The position numbers and the translations under genes were made by a program. Under the pieces are notes generated by a model. That model ran no database searches. It saw only the letters and a list, made by a program, of their open reading frames with translations, and had not been told where the DNA came from. From positions 1 to 49,106 of the forward strand of contig CALWZD010000066.1 in the NCBI GenBank assembly GCA_944385945.1: a stretch of 49,106 nucleotides of DNA. Reading direction: 5' to 3'. Numbering within the stretch: position 1 is the first letter of the stretch; the number at the start of each line of letters is the position of its first letter. Shown here piece by piece: positions 34,395-43,541 of this stretch. This stretch comes from an uncultured Anaerofilum sp. Its GTDB lineage: Bacteria; Bacillota; Clostridia; Oscillospirales; Ruminococcaceae.

Positions 34395-35186
34395 TTAAAA
34401 ATTCGCAGGATTTTTGATGACATTCTTCGGGCATACCTCTACGCAGGTGTTGCAGCCGGTGCATTTGTCATAATCAATGCGAGCGACAAAGTTGTTTACC
34501 TTGATCGCCTGTTCGGGGCAGTTCTTTTCGCACTTCATGCAGCCGATACAACCCAACGAACATTCTTTGTTGGTGATGGCACCTTTTTCGTGGTTCGCAC
34601 ACAGCACCACCGGTTTTTCACCGCTGCTATGCATCCAGATGATTTTCTGGGGGCAGGTTTCCTTACACATACCGCATCCGGTACATTTTTCGGGGTCTAC
34701 CTTTGCCAGCCCGTTCTCAACGTGGATGGCATCGAACTTGCAGGCAGACACGCAGTCACCAAATCCCAGACAGCCAAACGGACAGGCATACGGCCCTGCA
34801 AACAGCGCATGAGCTGCACGACAGCTGGAAACGCCCTCGTAATCATATTTACGCTTACAGATCTCGTTTGCACCTTGGCAGCCGACCACCGCTTTTATCA
34901 CAGCGGTATCCCCTGCCGACACGCCCATCACGGCAGCTGCGCCCGACGCAGCAGCGGCACCACCCGGCAGACATTTATTGACCGGCGCACCGTTTACGAT
35001 AGCTTTTGCATAATCGGCACAGCCTGCATATCCACAGGCACCACAGTTTGCACCAGGCAGACACTCCTGCACCTGTGCGACACGGGGGTCTTCTTCTACG
35101 TGCATATACTTGGCTGCCAGTACCAAAATCCCGGCACCGATCAGGCCAACAACGGTCACGACCAAAACGGCAATTACAATACTCAT
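34395..35186 (-). CDS. rnfB: Rnf complex subunit B, iron-sulfur protein
   Basis: 263 residues. An N-terminal membrane anchor (residues 3-25), then a 4Fe-4S domain (ANCGACGYAGCADYAKA), a Cys-rich linker, and two ferredoxin-type pairs: CTGCGMCKETCPQ plus CIGCMKCEKNCPEQ, then CTGCNTCVEVCPKN. RnfB takes electrons from reduced ferredoxin into the complex. It is the last gene of the rnfCDGEAB operon, the clostridial order. Confidence 0.95.
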   Translation of the reverse strand: MSIVIAVLVVTVVGLIGAGILVLAAKYMHVEEDPRVAQVQECLPGANCGACGYAGCADYAKAIVNGAPVNKCLPGGAAAASGAAAVMGVSAGDTAVIKAVVGCQGANEICKRKYDYEGVSSCRAAHALFAGPYACPFGCLGFGDCVSACKFDAIHVENGLAKVDPEKCTGCGMCKETCPQKIIWMHSSGEKPVVLCANHEKGAITNKECSLGCIGCMKCEKNCPEQAIKVNNFVARIDYDKCTGCNTCVEVCPKNVIKNPANF

Positions 35187-35198
35187 TGCAGGCCCTCC

Positions 35199-35795
35199 TT
35201 ACGCAATGTTGAAAATATTTTCGATGATGCCACCGAAGCCCATGAAAGAGATACTGGTGATGGCGGCGGAAACCAAGGTGATGGGCAATCCTTCAAAGCA
35301 TTTGGGAGGCTTTGCATCTTCCAACCGCTTGCGTACACCCGAGAACATGACCATCGCCAGCATAAAGCCAAAACCGGCACCCAACGCACACACGATGCTT
35401 TCGACAAAGGTGTAACCGTTGTCGATGTTCAAAATGGTAACACCCAGTACAGCACAGTTGGTGGTAATCAAGGGCAGATACACGCCCAATGCCTGATGTA
35501 GGGGGGGCATATATTTTTTCATAATGACCTCTACCAACTGTACCAGAACGGCGATGATCAAAATAAATACGATGGTTTGCAGATAGCCGATATCAAACAG
35601 ATTCAGCAACTGCTGCATAGGCCAAGTAACAGCAGTAGCGAGGGTCATAACGAAGATGACCGCACAGCTCATGCCGAATGCCGAGTTCAGTTTTTTGGAA
35701 ACGCCCAAGAACGGACAGATACCCAAAAACTTTACCAAAACATAGTTATTGACCAGAATCATGCTGAAAAAGATATAAGCGAGCTTTGCAGCCAT
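35199..35795 (-). CDS. rnfA: Rnf complex subunit A
   Basis: 198 residues, six membrane segments. The opening YIFFSMILVNNYVLVKFLGI and the block LGVYLPLITTNCAVLGV carry the Cys/Asn residues that coordinate the membrane Fe-S cluster with RnfE. Overlaps rnfE by one base; 12 bases from rnfB. Confidence 0.95.
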   Translation of the reverse strand: MAAKLAYIFFSMILVNNYVLVKFLGICPFLGVSKKLNSAFGMSCAVIFVMTLATAVTWPMQQLLNLFDIGYLQTIVFILIIAVLVQLVEVIMKKYMPPLHQALGVYLPLITTNCAVLGVTILNIDNGYTFVESIVCALGAGFGFMLAMVMFSGVRKRLEDAKPPKCFEGLPITLVSAAITSISFMGFGGIIENIFNIA

Positions 35796-36475
35796 TACTT
35801 ACACTCTCCTTTCGACTGGCACACTCCTGCCGAGGGACAGCCCTCGCATCCGATGGCACGTTTTTTCTTTTGTCCCAGTTTGGTTTCTACAAAGATGACC
35901 AGTGCCATCAATACACCAAAGGTCAAAAAGCCTCCCGGAGGGGTCGTCATGATGCTGATACGGTCGATGGATTCGGGAATGATGGTCACACCGAACAGAC
36001 TGCCTGCGCCCAAAATTTCACGGATCGCCGACATCAGCAGCAAGGTGAAAGTAAAGCCGATGCCCATGCCCAAACCGTCCAATGCCGAGTCCAGCACATT
36101 ATTTTTGGAAGCGAACATTTCCGCACGACCCAAAATGATGCAGTTTACAACGATCAGGGGCAAAAATACGCCCAGTGCGCTGTACAGGTCTTGTGCATAC
36201 GCTTTTACCAGCATCTGCACGATGGTAACAAAGGTCGCAATGACGGTGATATAGGCAGGCAGACGTACTTTATCGGGGATGATTTTACGCAGTGCGCTGA
36301 TAACCATATTGGAGCATACCAAAACAAAGGTCGCTGCAACGCCCATGCCCAAACCGTTGAAAGCAGCGGTAGTGACTGCCAATGTGGGACAAGTACCCAG
36401 TACCAACCGCAAAACAGGGTTTTCCTTGATGATACCGTTGGTAAGCACCGAAATTTTATTCTGTTGTGCGCTCAT
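35795..36475 (-). CDS. rnfE: Rnf complex subunit E
   Basis: 226 residues, paralogue of RnfA (KENPVLRLVLGTCPTLAVTT, GVFLPLIVVNCIILGRAEMF). The C-terminal ~30 residues are a Cys-rich tail (CEGCPSAGVCQSKGECK) not needed for the core fold and found in some clostridial RnfE. One base after rnfG. Confidence 0.94.
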   Translation of the reverse strand: MSAQQNKISVLTNGIIKENPVLRLVLGTCPTLAVTTAAFNGLGMGVAATFVLVCSNMVISALRKIIPDKVRLPAYITVIATFVTIVQMLVKAYAQDLYSALGVFLPLIVVNCIILGRAEMFASKNNVLDSALDGLGMGIGFTFTLLLMSAIREILGAGSLFGVTIIPESIDRISIMTTPPGGFLTFGVLMALVIFVETKLGQKKKRAIGCEGCPSAGVCQSKGECK

Positions 36476-36476
36476 T

Positions 36477-37019
36477 TCACTGTGCCCCCTTTACTTCGTT
36501 ATAGCCTGCAATGGCAGCATTGATGGCTTGTACCGCTGCTTTGCTGGAGGTGGTCGCACCCGAAATAGCGTCGATCTCAGAAATGGTGAAAGACTCAGCA
36601 GGCATTCCTGCAAACTGGGTCGACCATTCCGGTTCTTCATACAAGCGACTGCCAAACCCCTTGGTTTCGTTATTTTCTAAGAATTTTACGGCAGAGATCT
36701 GACCGTTTGCGTCAAACGCCACAACTACCGGCACTTTACCGCCATAGCCCTGTCCCTGTGCTTTTACCACATATCCGTTGCCGGCGGGGTCTTTTACAAT
36801 TTCCAGCACATCGGCAGTGGTATATCCGGTAATGGTTTCAAAGGTTTCGGCAGCAGGCAACACCTCGTGGTAGGCAGCCTGTGCCACACGGCGTTCATTT
36901 TCTTTTATCACCGGTGCGGTAAAAGCATTGGTGATGCCCAACAGCAGCGAGGTAACGACACAGATCGCACCCAAAACGGCGATGGGCTTGCCGTATTCGT
37001 TAAACTGTTCTTTTGTCAT
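36477..37019 (-). CDS. rnfG: Rnf complex subunit G, FMN-binding
   Basis: 180 residues from the ATG at 37019, chosen because GGGAGGTG precedes it and it overlaps the rnfD stop (ATGA). One membrane anchor (residues 12-32), then the FMN-binding domain with DAISGATTSSKAAVQA; the Thr of SGATTSS is the covalent FMN site added by ApbE. Confidence 0.94.
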   Translation of the reverse strand: MTKEQFNEYGKPIAVLGAICVVTSLLLGITNAFTAPVIKENERRVAQAAYHEVLPAAETFETITGYTTADVLEIVKDPAGNGYVVKAQGQGYGGKVPVVVAFDANGQISAVKFLENNETKGFGSRLYEEPEWSTQFAGMPAESFTISEIDAISGATTSSKAAVQAINAAIAGYNEVKGAQ

Positions 37020-37951
37020 TTTTTCTTTGCACCTCCCAGCGGTTTCTGACGGGTGAGGTCGTTGATATACGGCACGAACAGGTTCATCAGCAAAATCGCA
37101 TAGGAAACGCCCTCTGCCATATTGCCCCAGTAACGGATCGCCCATGTGATAACACCCATGCCGATACCAAATACAATTTTACCTTTCAGGGTAAAGGGAC
37201 TGGTGACATAGTCGGTCGCCATAAAGACGGCACCAAACAGCAATCCACCGCCCAGAACGTGCAGCATCACATGGCTGGGGCCGATAAATACCAACGCCAG
37301 CACGGCGACCGTACCCACATAGGTGACGGGGATGGCGGGCGAGATGGTTTTGGTGGCTACGAGATATACAAAGCCCAGCAAAATCGCCAGCGAACAGGTT
37401 TCACCCAATACACCGCCGTGGACGCCCAAGAACAAATCCAAAACCGGCAGCGGTGTGGTCTGTCCTGCAACCAACGGGGTAGCACTGCTCAGCGCATCTA
37501 CTCCCGACAGGCTTTGGGGGAAGACCCATTCGGTCATACGACCGGTGAAAGAGGTGAACAGAAACAAACGTCCCATCAGTGCAGGGTTTGCCAGATTGAA
37601 GCCGATACCGCCAAACAGCTGTTTGGTGATAACGATGGCAACGAACGAGCCAAGCACTGCGATCCATAAGGGAATGGACACGGGCAGATTCATTGCCAAA
37701 ATCAAACCCGTGACGACTGCCGACAGATCCCCTACGGGAATCGGCTTTTTCATCAAATAACAATACAAATACTCAAATGCAACACACGCAAACACGGTCA
37801 CTGCCTCGACCAACAGCGCACGAAGACCAAAAATCAAAACACTTGCCAGCACACTGGGCAGCAGTGCAATGATAACGTTCCCCATCAGCTTTTGGGTCGA
37901 GGAGCGGTCGACGATGTGCGGAGATGCAGTTACGATCAGCCGATTTTCCAT
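37016..37951 (-). CDS. rnfD: Rnf complex subunit D, FMN-binding membrane protein
   Basis: 311 residues from ATG 37951 (MENRLIVTASPHI), which overlaps the rnfC stop (TGATG). Many membrane helices; the flavinylation motif is ALSSATPL. GGIGFNLANPALMGRLFL is the RnfD signature. A longer frame to 38059 would need to overlap rnfC and is not credible. Confidence 0.94.
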   Translation of the reverse strand: MENRLIVTASPHIVDRSSTQKLMGNVIIALLPSVLASVLIFGLRALLVEAVTVFACVAFEYLYCYLMKKPIPVGDLSAVVTGLILAMNLPVSIPLWIAVLGSFVAIVITKQLFGGIGFNLANPALMGRLFLFTSFTGRMTEWVFPQSLSGVDALSSATPLVAGQTTPLPVLDLFLGVHGGVLGETCSLAILLGFVYLVATKTISPAIPVTYVGTVAVLALVFIGPSHVMLHVLGGGLLFGAVFMATDYVTSPFTLKGKIVFGIGMGVITWAIRYWGNMAEGVSYAILLMNLFVPYINDLTRQKPLGGAKKK

Positions 37952-39273
37952 CAGTTGCTGCCTCCTTTTCGTTTCAGATAGTCTTTTGCCAATGCCATCG
38001 TTTGGGAAACGGGGCGTTTTGCAGGGCAGACGAAAGTGCAGGTGCCGCAGGCAATGCACAAGTCCACCATCATCGCATTCAGGCTATCGGTATCTTTTTT
38101 GTTATATGCGCCTGCAATCTCGACCGGCGAAAGTCCCATCGGGCAGGCATAAATGCACCGACCGCAGCGGATACAGGGCTGTGGTGCAGGCAGATGTGCC
38201 ATTTTTTCGCTCAGCAGCAATAGACCGTTGTTCTGCTTGAGAACAGGGAAATCGAGGCTGACCTGTGCCGTACCCATCATCGGGCCGCCGGTGATGACCT
38301 TTGCAGCCGACACTTTGGTACCACCGCAAAATTCCAGCACATCTTTCAGCGGAGTGCCAATAATCACATTCACATTCTGGGGTTTTGCCACTGCATCGCC
38401 CTCGACCGTTAGCCGCTTTGTGGTAAGGGGCATACCGGTTTCGAGGAATTTGCCAATGGTAGACACGGTGGTGACATTCAGCACGATAACGCCTACATCA
38501 CTGGGCAAACCGCCACGGGGAACTTCCCGTCCGGTGGTGCGCTCGATCAGCACCTTTTCTGCGCCTTGCGGATAGCGACTGGGCAGCGGAACGACCTTGA
38601 TGGCGGGTTCGTCCTTGGTCAGGCTGAACATCAAGTCCATCGCTTCGGGCTTATTTCGCTCGATGCCAATATAGCAGGTGGCAATATTCAAATACTGCAT
38701 CACTGCCTTGATGCCTTTCAGCACAGTATCGGAATTTTCCAAAAATTCACGGTTATCAGCGGTCAGGTACGGCTCACACTCGGCACCGTTGATGACCAAA
38801 CTGTCCACTGCCTCCAAGTTTTTAGGCGAAAGTTTGACAGCCGTGGGAAATCCTGCACCGCCCAAACCGACCAGTCCACATTTCTGTACCGCTGCAATAA
38901 AGCTTTGGTAGTCGGTCACCTGCGGTTTTTTCACCGACGGATCGACAGTTTGCAGGCCGTCGGTTTCGATGACAACGGCATCTACTTTTGCACCGTTGGG
39001 ATATTGAATGCTCTCGATACCGGTCACAGTACCAGACACACCCGAATGGATGTCGGCACCTACAAAGCCCTGTGCTTTTCCCACAAGACTGCCCACCATG
39101 ACCGAATCTCCTTTTTTCACCACCGGCACACATGGTGCGCCGATATGCTGCTGCATACTCAGCACGATCTTGGGGGCTACCGGCATCTCTACCGTTTTCA
39201 TCCCCGCCGTTCCCTTGCCATGTGGCACAGCGGCACCCAGTGCTGCACGTGACAATTTTTTGAACATGAACAC
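37951..39273 (-). CDS. rnfC: Rnf complex subunit C, NADH and Fe-S subunit
   Basis: 440 residues. An N-terminal barrel-sandwich domain (HIGAPCVPVVKKGDSV), a nucleotide/FMN part (GLVGLGGAGFPTAVKL, NGAECEPYLTAD) and two 4Fe-4S motifs (CIRCGRCIYACPMGL, CIACGTCTFVCPAKR). It passes electrons to NAD+, closing the ferredoxin:NAD+ reaction that pumps Na+ or H+. First gene of the operon. Confidence 0.95.
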   Translation of the reverse strand: MFMFKKLSRAALGAAVPHGKGTAGMKTVEMPVAPKIVLSMQQHIGAPCVPVVKKGDSVMVGSLVGKAQGFVGADIHSGVSGTVTGIESIQYPNGAKVDAVVIETDGLQTVDPSVKKPQVTDYQSFIAAVQKCGLVGLGGAGFPTAVKLSPKNLEAVDSLVINGAECEPYLTADNREFLENSDTVLKGIKAVMQYLNIATCYIGIERNKPEAMDLMFSLTKDEPAIKVVPLPSRYPQGAEKVLIERTTGREVPRGGLPSDVGVIVLNVTTVSTIGKFLETGMPLTTKRLTVEGDAVAKPQNVNVIIGTPLKDVLEFCGGTKVSAAKVITGGPMMGTAQVSLDFPVLKQNNGLLLLSEKMAHLPAPQPCIRCGRCIYACPMGLSPVEIAGAYNKKDTDSLNAMMVDLCIACGTCTFVCPAKRPVSQTMALAKDYLKRKGGSN

Positions 39274-39366
39274 AACTCCTCCATTCTACTCGAATTGCAG
39301 TGTTACAAAAGGTGCTGTTTTTATTTCCTTATGAAACCCTCACAGATTCTTTCTCGTATAAAATTT

Positions 39367-39395
39367 ATTGTAACATTCTACAAACCACACTGCAA
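39367..39395 (-). promoter_or_regulatory. Promoter of the rnf operon
   Basis: Minus-strand TTGCAG (39395-39390) and TACAAT (39372-39367), spacer 17. Start near 39360, leader of ~87 bases. The rest of the 39274-39586 gap holds this promoter and the divergent one at 39520; no other gene is seen. Confidence 0.7.
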
Positions 39396-39519
39396 GAAAT
39401 GTTATTTATTTAACGCATTTATCGCAACCGGTCTTGCGCATAGTATTGGTTTTGAAACTTTGAATTTATATCAAAAGATTGAAAGTTTGTCTTTTTGTAT
39501 TTTTATTCAGTAAAATCTG

Positions 39520-39528
39520 TGTTATAAT
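39520..39528 (+). promoter_or_regulatory. Extended -10 promoter of the small membrane peptide gene
   Basis: TGTTATAAT is a full extended -10 element. The -35 region is AT-rich without a good box, normal for this promoter class. Start near 39535. Confidence 0.5.
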
Positions 39529-39586
39529 GCTCCCATGGAAAAGGATGCCGTTCATTCCTAATTATAACGCAGGGGGAGGTCTTTTT

Positions 39587-39700
39587 ATGAAACAACTGCT
39601 TCGCATTTTTTTGCTGCTCACTGCCGTATTCGCTGTGTTTGCACTGGTAGCACAGCAGACCCATCATGTCGATTACGTTGACCTGTCGGAAAATCTATAA
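39587..39700 (+). CDS. 37-residue membrane or secreted peptide
   Basis: ATG at 39587, with GGGGGAGG 9 bases upstream. MKQLLRIFLLLTAVFAVFAL is a signal-like or membrane segment; the short tail is polar (QQTHHVDYVDLSENL). It has its own promoter, so it is likely real. Function unknown; transcribed away from rnf and toward the dipeptidase. Confidence 0.6.
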   Translation: MKQLLRIFLLLTAVFAVFALVAQQTHHVDYVDLSENL

Positions 39701-39728
39701 AAATGCTGTGGCTTTTGCAAAAGCAAAA

Positions 39729-39753
39729 ACCCGAACCGTCGAACGGTTCGGGT
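39729..39753 (-). terminator. Terminator of the dipeptidase gene
   Basis: Perfect 11-bp stem ACCCGAACCGT / ACGGTTCGGGT with a 3-base loop; on the minus strand it is followed by TTTTTG. Convergent with the small peptide gene. Confidence 0.85.
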
Positions 39754-39760
39754 CGGAAAA

Positions 39761-41164
39761 TCACAGTTCGATCTCCTGCAATGCCAGTACGCTGAGCAGA
39801 TAGATTTTTAGTGCTTCTACCAGCTGGGTCAGGCTTGCGCCCTCGTTGGGTCCGTGTACACTGCCCACGAATGCCGGCACATCGGCGGGCATCTGTCCCA
39901 TCGTGGGTTCGGGGCCAAAGCTTACTGCCAACGGGAAATGACGGGCATAGGTACCGCCACCCATTGTAAACGGCTTTGCCTGCTGACCGGTCACGCTGTT
40001 GTATACCCCCAGCAAGGTCTGGATAGCAGGATGTTCTGCACTGATGTAAAACGGTGCGCTTTCACGGTCTGCTTTTACCTGTGCTGCATCGCCTGCCGCT
40101 GCTTGCAGCTGCTCGGTGATGGTTTTCGCACTGGTCGAGGTGGGATAACGGCTGTTCAGATTCTGCACCAGTCTGCCGTCCTCCATGCGGATCATACCGC
40201 CGATAACGGTCAGAGGATCAAACAATCCGTCGTCGCTTGCAATCCCGATGGTGCTGCCGTCGGTGGAAGCCAGCAGCTTCTGCACCAGTTCAAGGTATGC
40301 TTTTTCACTTTCGGCATACAGCTTGTTTTCCAGCAGATAATCTACGATCAGACCAATGGCATTGATGGTGCCTGCCGGGAATGCTGCATGACCTGCTTTT
40401 CCCTTTGCTTCGATGCGTGTTAGCCCCTCACCTGCTTCGGTGATGATCAAACGCTCTTTTGCGGGCAGTTCATTTGCGTTCGCCTTGATGATGCAATATG
40501 CCAGATCCGGCACTGCATTGCTTGCCACGCCACCCGAAAAATCGACGATATTTCCGTTCAACACATTGCTGATGAGGTCGGCACTGTATACCCCCTTTTC
40601 ACCGTTGCAAACGGGGAACTCGGCATCGGGCGAGAAGCAGAAATCGGGTGCAGAATAGTTTTTGAGGTAATACTCAACATCTTCCATACCGGTTTCTTCG
40701 TTGCAACCCAGCAGTACACGGAAATTGTACTTGGGAGCAATGCCCTGCTCTTTCAAAAATTTTGCGATATACAGGCACAGTACACTGGGACCTTTATCGT
40801 CCAGCACACCACGACCGATCAGCCAATCGCCCTCACGGCGCATTTTGAAAGGATCTGCATCCCAACCATTGCCCGCAGGTACAACATCCAGATGGGTAAT
40901 AGTCGCTACTGTTTTATCGGTCGCACCCTTCACCTGTGCCCAGCCAATATAATTTTCGGCGTTGTATGTTTCCAGCCCCATTTCGGCTGCCATTTTCAAC
41001 GCTTCTTCCAGCACTGCTTTTGCACCTGCACCAAACGGCGCATCGGGCTGTGCGGTGTCTTCTACACTGGGAATATCCACCAGACGTTTGATGTCACGTG
41101 CAATGTTCTCGGTGTTCTCCTGTACAAAACGCTCGACTCTATCGTTCCATTTCGACAAATCCAT
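39761..41164 (-). CDS. M20 family dipeptidase (PepV/Sapep-like)
   Basis: 467 residues from ATG 41164, with AAAGGAG 8 bases upstream (a GTG at 41173 overlaps that site). Zinc and catalytic motifs: HLDVVPAG (His and Asp), LDDKGP (bridging Asp), NEETG (general base Glu), FSPDAEFPV and the late MGGGTYARHFP. It removes amino acids from dipeptides in the cytoplasm. Single gene with its own promoter. Confidence 0.92.
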   Translation of the reverse strand: MDLSKWNDRVERFVQENTENIARDIKRLVDIPSVEDTAQPDAPFGAGAKAVLEEALKMAAEMGLETYNAENYIGWAQVKGATDKTVATITHLDVVPAGNGWDADPFKMRREGDWLIGRGVLDDKGPSVLCLYIAKFLKEQGIAPKYNFRVLLGCNEETGMEDVEYYLKNYSAPDFCFSPDAEFPVCNGEKGVYSADLISNVLNGNIVDFSGGVASNAVPDLAYCIIKANANELPAKERLIITEAGEGLTRIEAKGKAGHAAFPAGTINAIGLIVDYLLENKLYAESEKAYLELVQKLLASTDGSTIGIASDDGLFDPLTVIGGMIRMEDGRLVQNLNSRYPTSTSAKTITEQLQAAAGDAAQVKADRESAPFYISAEHPAIQTLLGVYNSVTGQQAKPFTMGGGTYARHFPLAVSFGPEPTMGQMPADVPAFVGSVHGPNEGASLTQLVEALKIYLLSVLALQEIEL

Positions 41165-41232
41165 GGTTGTCACTCCTTTTGCTTTTGATGGGGAAAGTTT
41201 CTTTTCTCCCTGCGCACAAAGTCGCTGATGTT

Positions 41233-41260
41233 ATTGTATCATATTTTGCATCGCTTACAA
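41233..41260 (-). promoter_or_regulatory. Promoter of the dipeptidase gene
   Basis: Minus-strand TTGTAA (41260-41255) and TACAAT (41238-41233), spacer 16. Confidence 0.55.
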
Positions 41261-41343
41261 CCGTTTTTTGTCAACCAATCAAAAAACCATGCTGCCAGCC
41301 CTTGTGCAAGTGGTTGTATAAAATAAAGAAAGGACCTTTTTCC

Positions 41344-41673
41344 ATGAAACAATCATTCGTAAAAAACTTTGTATTCTGTGTCATCATTCTTGCTCTGGTG
41401 GGCATCTTCGTCATGCTGCCCAGAGAGTCGGGCAGTTCTGCTGTGGTAAGTCTGCCGGACGGTGAACAGGTCATCATCCCTTTGGACGAGGACAAACAGT
41501 ATGATTTCGAAGCAGGTGAATACACAGTACACCTGCTTGTAGACGATGGTTCTATCCGCTTTGTCGACTCGGAGTGTCCCGACCATGTATGTGAGGAGTT
41601 CGGCAAGCTTTCGATGGACAACGAGCAAGCCAGTTGTGTTCCTGCCGGTGTAACGGTAGTCATCACCCAGTGA
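41344..41673 (+). CDS. NusG domain II-containing membrane-anchored protein
   Basis: 109 residues; an N-terminal membrane anchor (FCVIILALVGIFVMLP), then a NusG_II-type beta domain (VVSLPDGEQVIIPLDED, SECPDHVCEEFGKLS, VPAGVTVVI). The CPDHVC pair is typical of the family. Such proteins are often encoded with Rnf or FMN-transferase genes; rnf lies 2 kb away here. Exact function unknown. Ribosome site AAAGGA. Confidence 0.8.
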   Translation: MKQSFVKNFVFCVIILALVGIFVMLPRESGSSAVVSLPDGEQVIIPLDEDKQYDFEAGEYTVHLLVDDGSIRFVDSECPDHVCEEFGKLSMDNEQASCVPAGVTVVITQ

Positions 41674-41679
41674 TACCGC

Positions 41680-42627
41680 TCAGAACAATCCATTAGGAAT
41701 GCAAATATCCTGCTTCGGCAGCTTTTCCCATGAAAACTCAGCGATCAGTTCAGGCAAACTTGCCGGTTCGGGGCGGTCGATGAGCCCTGCCAACCATGCC
41801 AGCTTGCCTAAAATCTGCTCAGCTGTGTAACGACTGCGCAGATTGTCCAGAGAAAGCGCACCGTCCCGTTTGGAAAGGCGGTCACCGTTTTGGTCGAGCA
41901 GCAGCGGAATGTGTCCGTATGTCGGTATTTGTTGTGCGCCCAACTGCTGCGCCAACCAGATCTGCCGTGGGGTAGAACCAAGCAGATCTCGCCCTCGTAC
42001 CACCTGCGTGACCCCCATGCGCAGATCATCCACCACCACCGCAAGCTGATAGGCAAACACGCCGTCGGCACGGCAAATCAGGAAATCGCCTGCTTCTTGC
42101 GCAAGGTTTTCTCCTTGCTGCCCATAAAGCAGGTCGCAAAACGAAATTTCAACATCTGGCACACGCACACGCATCGCCGGATGTTTTTCTTTTGCTTTTT
42201 GCTGTTGTTCTTGCAAGGTCAGATTCCGACAAGTACCGGCATAGAGGTATCGACCATCCGATAAATGGGGTGCATTGGCGGCATGAAGTTCGGCACGAGA
42301 GCAAAAGCAGGGGTATACCAACTGCTTACTTTGCAACTGCTGCAACGCCTGCCGATAGATGTCCCCGCATTGGCTTTGGCAATAGGGCGGATGTTCTCCG
42401 CCTAAGTCACCGCCCTGCTCCCACGTCAGCCCAAACCAAATAAGTTCCTGTTGCATGATGTTGGCAAATTCTTTTCGGCTGCGCTGTGGGTCTAGATCCT
42501 CGATGCGCAGCACCATCGTCCCGCCCTCTTTTTTTGCTGCAAGCCATGCTAATTCTGCGCAAAATAAATTCCCCAGATGCATTCTGCCGCTGGGGGTAGG
42601 GGCAAATCGCCCAACTGTCTGTTTCAT
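41680..42627 (-). CDS. gluQ: Glutamyl-Q tRNA(Asp) synthetase
   Basis: 315 residues from ATG 42627 (GGAGG 7 bases upstream; overlaps the previous stop). Class I motifs: RFAPTPSGRMHLGNLFCAE (HIGH) and RLSKRDGALSLD (KMSKS). CFCSRAEL is part of the zinc site. The protein lacks the anticodon-binding domain of GltX, which marks GluQRS; it adds Glu to queuosine in tRNA-Asp. Confidence 0.9.
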   Translation of the reverse strand: MKQTVGRFAPTPSGRMHLGNLFCAELAWLAAKKEGGTMVLRIEDLDPQRSRKEFANIMQQELIWFGLTWEQGGDLGGEHPPYCQSQCGDIYRQALQQLQSKQLVYPCFCSRAELHAANAPHLSDGRYLYAGTCRNLTLQEQQQKAKEKHPAMRVRVPDVEISFCDLLYGQQGENLAQEAGDFLICRADGVFAYQLAVVVDDLRMGVTQVVRGRDLLGSTPRQIWLAQQLGAQQIPTYGHIPLLLDQNGDRLSKRDGALSLDNLRSRYTAEQILGKLAWLAGLIDRPEPASLPELIAEFSWEKLPKQDICIPNGLF

Positions 42628-43532
42628 TCGGTTTCCTCCGCAGTTTCTTCCACGCACAAAACGCCGCTGTCGTAGCTGATGTTCCCGATCGTTTCTGCCA
42701 GACGTTCAAACGACATCTCGCCGTTGTGCCATGCAAGATATGCCTGCAACAGTTCTTGCGCACGTTGCTGTGCCTGCTGCAACAGCTGGTATACATCTCC
42801 CTGCATCGGCTGCTGTGTAGTAGGATGAGTCCACTGGGTAGGCAAACCGCTTTTTAGCTTTGCCGGACTGATATGACTGGTAACAAAGCCGGCACTGCGC
42901 AGCACAAGGCGTTCTGCCAGCCAAAACACTGCCCATTTGATGCGCCATCGAGAGATAAACATTCCCCGAAAAAAACGGGTGCTGTGGTAAGCTTCGGCAA
43001 TTTCCAACGGCTGAAGCTCGGTGCCGTATACCTCGTTGATGCATCGGCACAAAAGCCCTGCGATGTCGGCAAGTTCCTCTGCTTTCAGCTTGGGGTAAGA
43101 ATGCGCCAACGGAACGGCACCATCGCCAAAATCGGCACGGTGCAACTCGCTGTCTACCGCAATCTCAAAAAATCCGTGTCCGCCTTTCATGCCATACAGC
43201 TGGTCGGGTTTGGTCACTGCGTACACATAGGGGTGCAGCTGACAATCCACCGCATAGTGGCATAAAAAACCGGCAGCGTAACTGCGTTGCAGGTCGGTTT
43301 TTGCATTTTTTAGCAAAGCACACAGAAAGGCACCTGTTTTCTCCAGATGCATTCGATTGCCCAGTGACGGCAAATCGGGCTTGCGATCTGCTTTTTTTCG
43401 CAAAATTTGATAGCAGAACAGAATATCGGGTCCCTGACAGCCCACGGCAAAAACATCCGTACTGCTTACAGGAAATCCCAGTTCCTCTGCTGCTTTTGTT
43501 CCGACACGGGTATGGGTATACGCTTCGGGCAT
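42624..43532 (-). CDS. Zn-dependent phospholipase C-like (PF00882) protein
   Basis: 302 residues. MPEAYTHTRVGTKAAEEL and FAVGCQGPDILFCY match the opening of this family; CHYAVDCQLHPYVYAV and SELHRADF supply the His/Asp metal ligands. No signal peptide, so it acts in the cytoplasm and the substrate is unclear. Coupled by 4-base overlap to gluQ. Confidence 0.82.
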   Translation of the reverse strand: MPEAYTHTRVGTKAAEELGFPVSSTDVFAVGCQGPDILFCYQILRKKADRKPDLPSLGNRMHLEKTGAFLCALLKNAKTDLQRSYAAGFLCHYAVDCQLHPYVYAVTKPDQLYGMKGGHGFFEIAVDSELHRADFGDGAVPLAHSYPKLKAEELADIAGLLCRCINEVYGTELQPLEIAEAYHSTRFFRGMFISRWRIKWAVFWLAERLVLRSAGFVTSHISPAKLKSGLPTQWTHPTTQQPMQGDVYQLLQQAQQRAQELLQAYLAWHNGEMSFERLAETIGNISYDSGVLCVEETAEETE

Positions 43533-43541
43533 TGCAGTGAC

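Noticed and set aside
34323-35501. 392-codon plus-strand frame opposite rnfA and rnfB
   Set aside because: Antisense shadow of clear Rnf genes.
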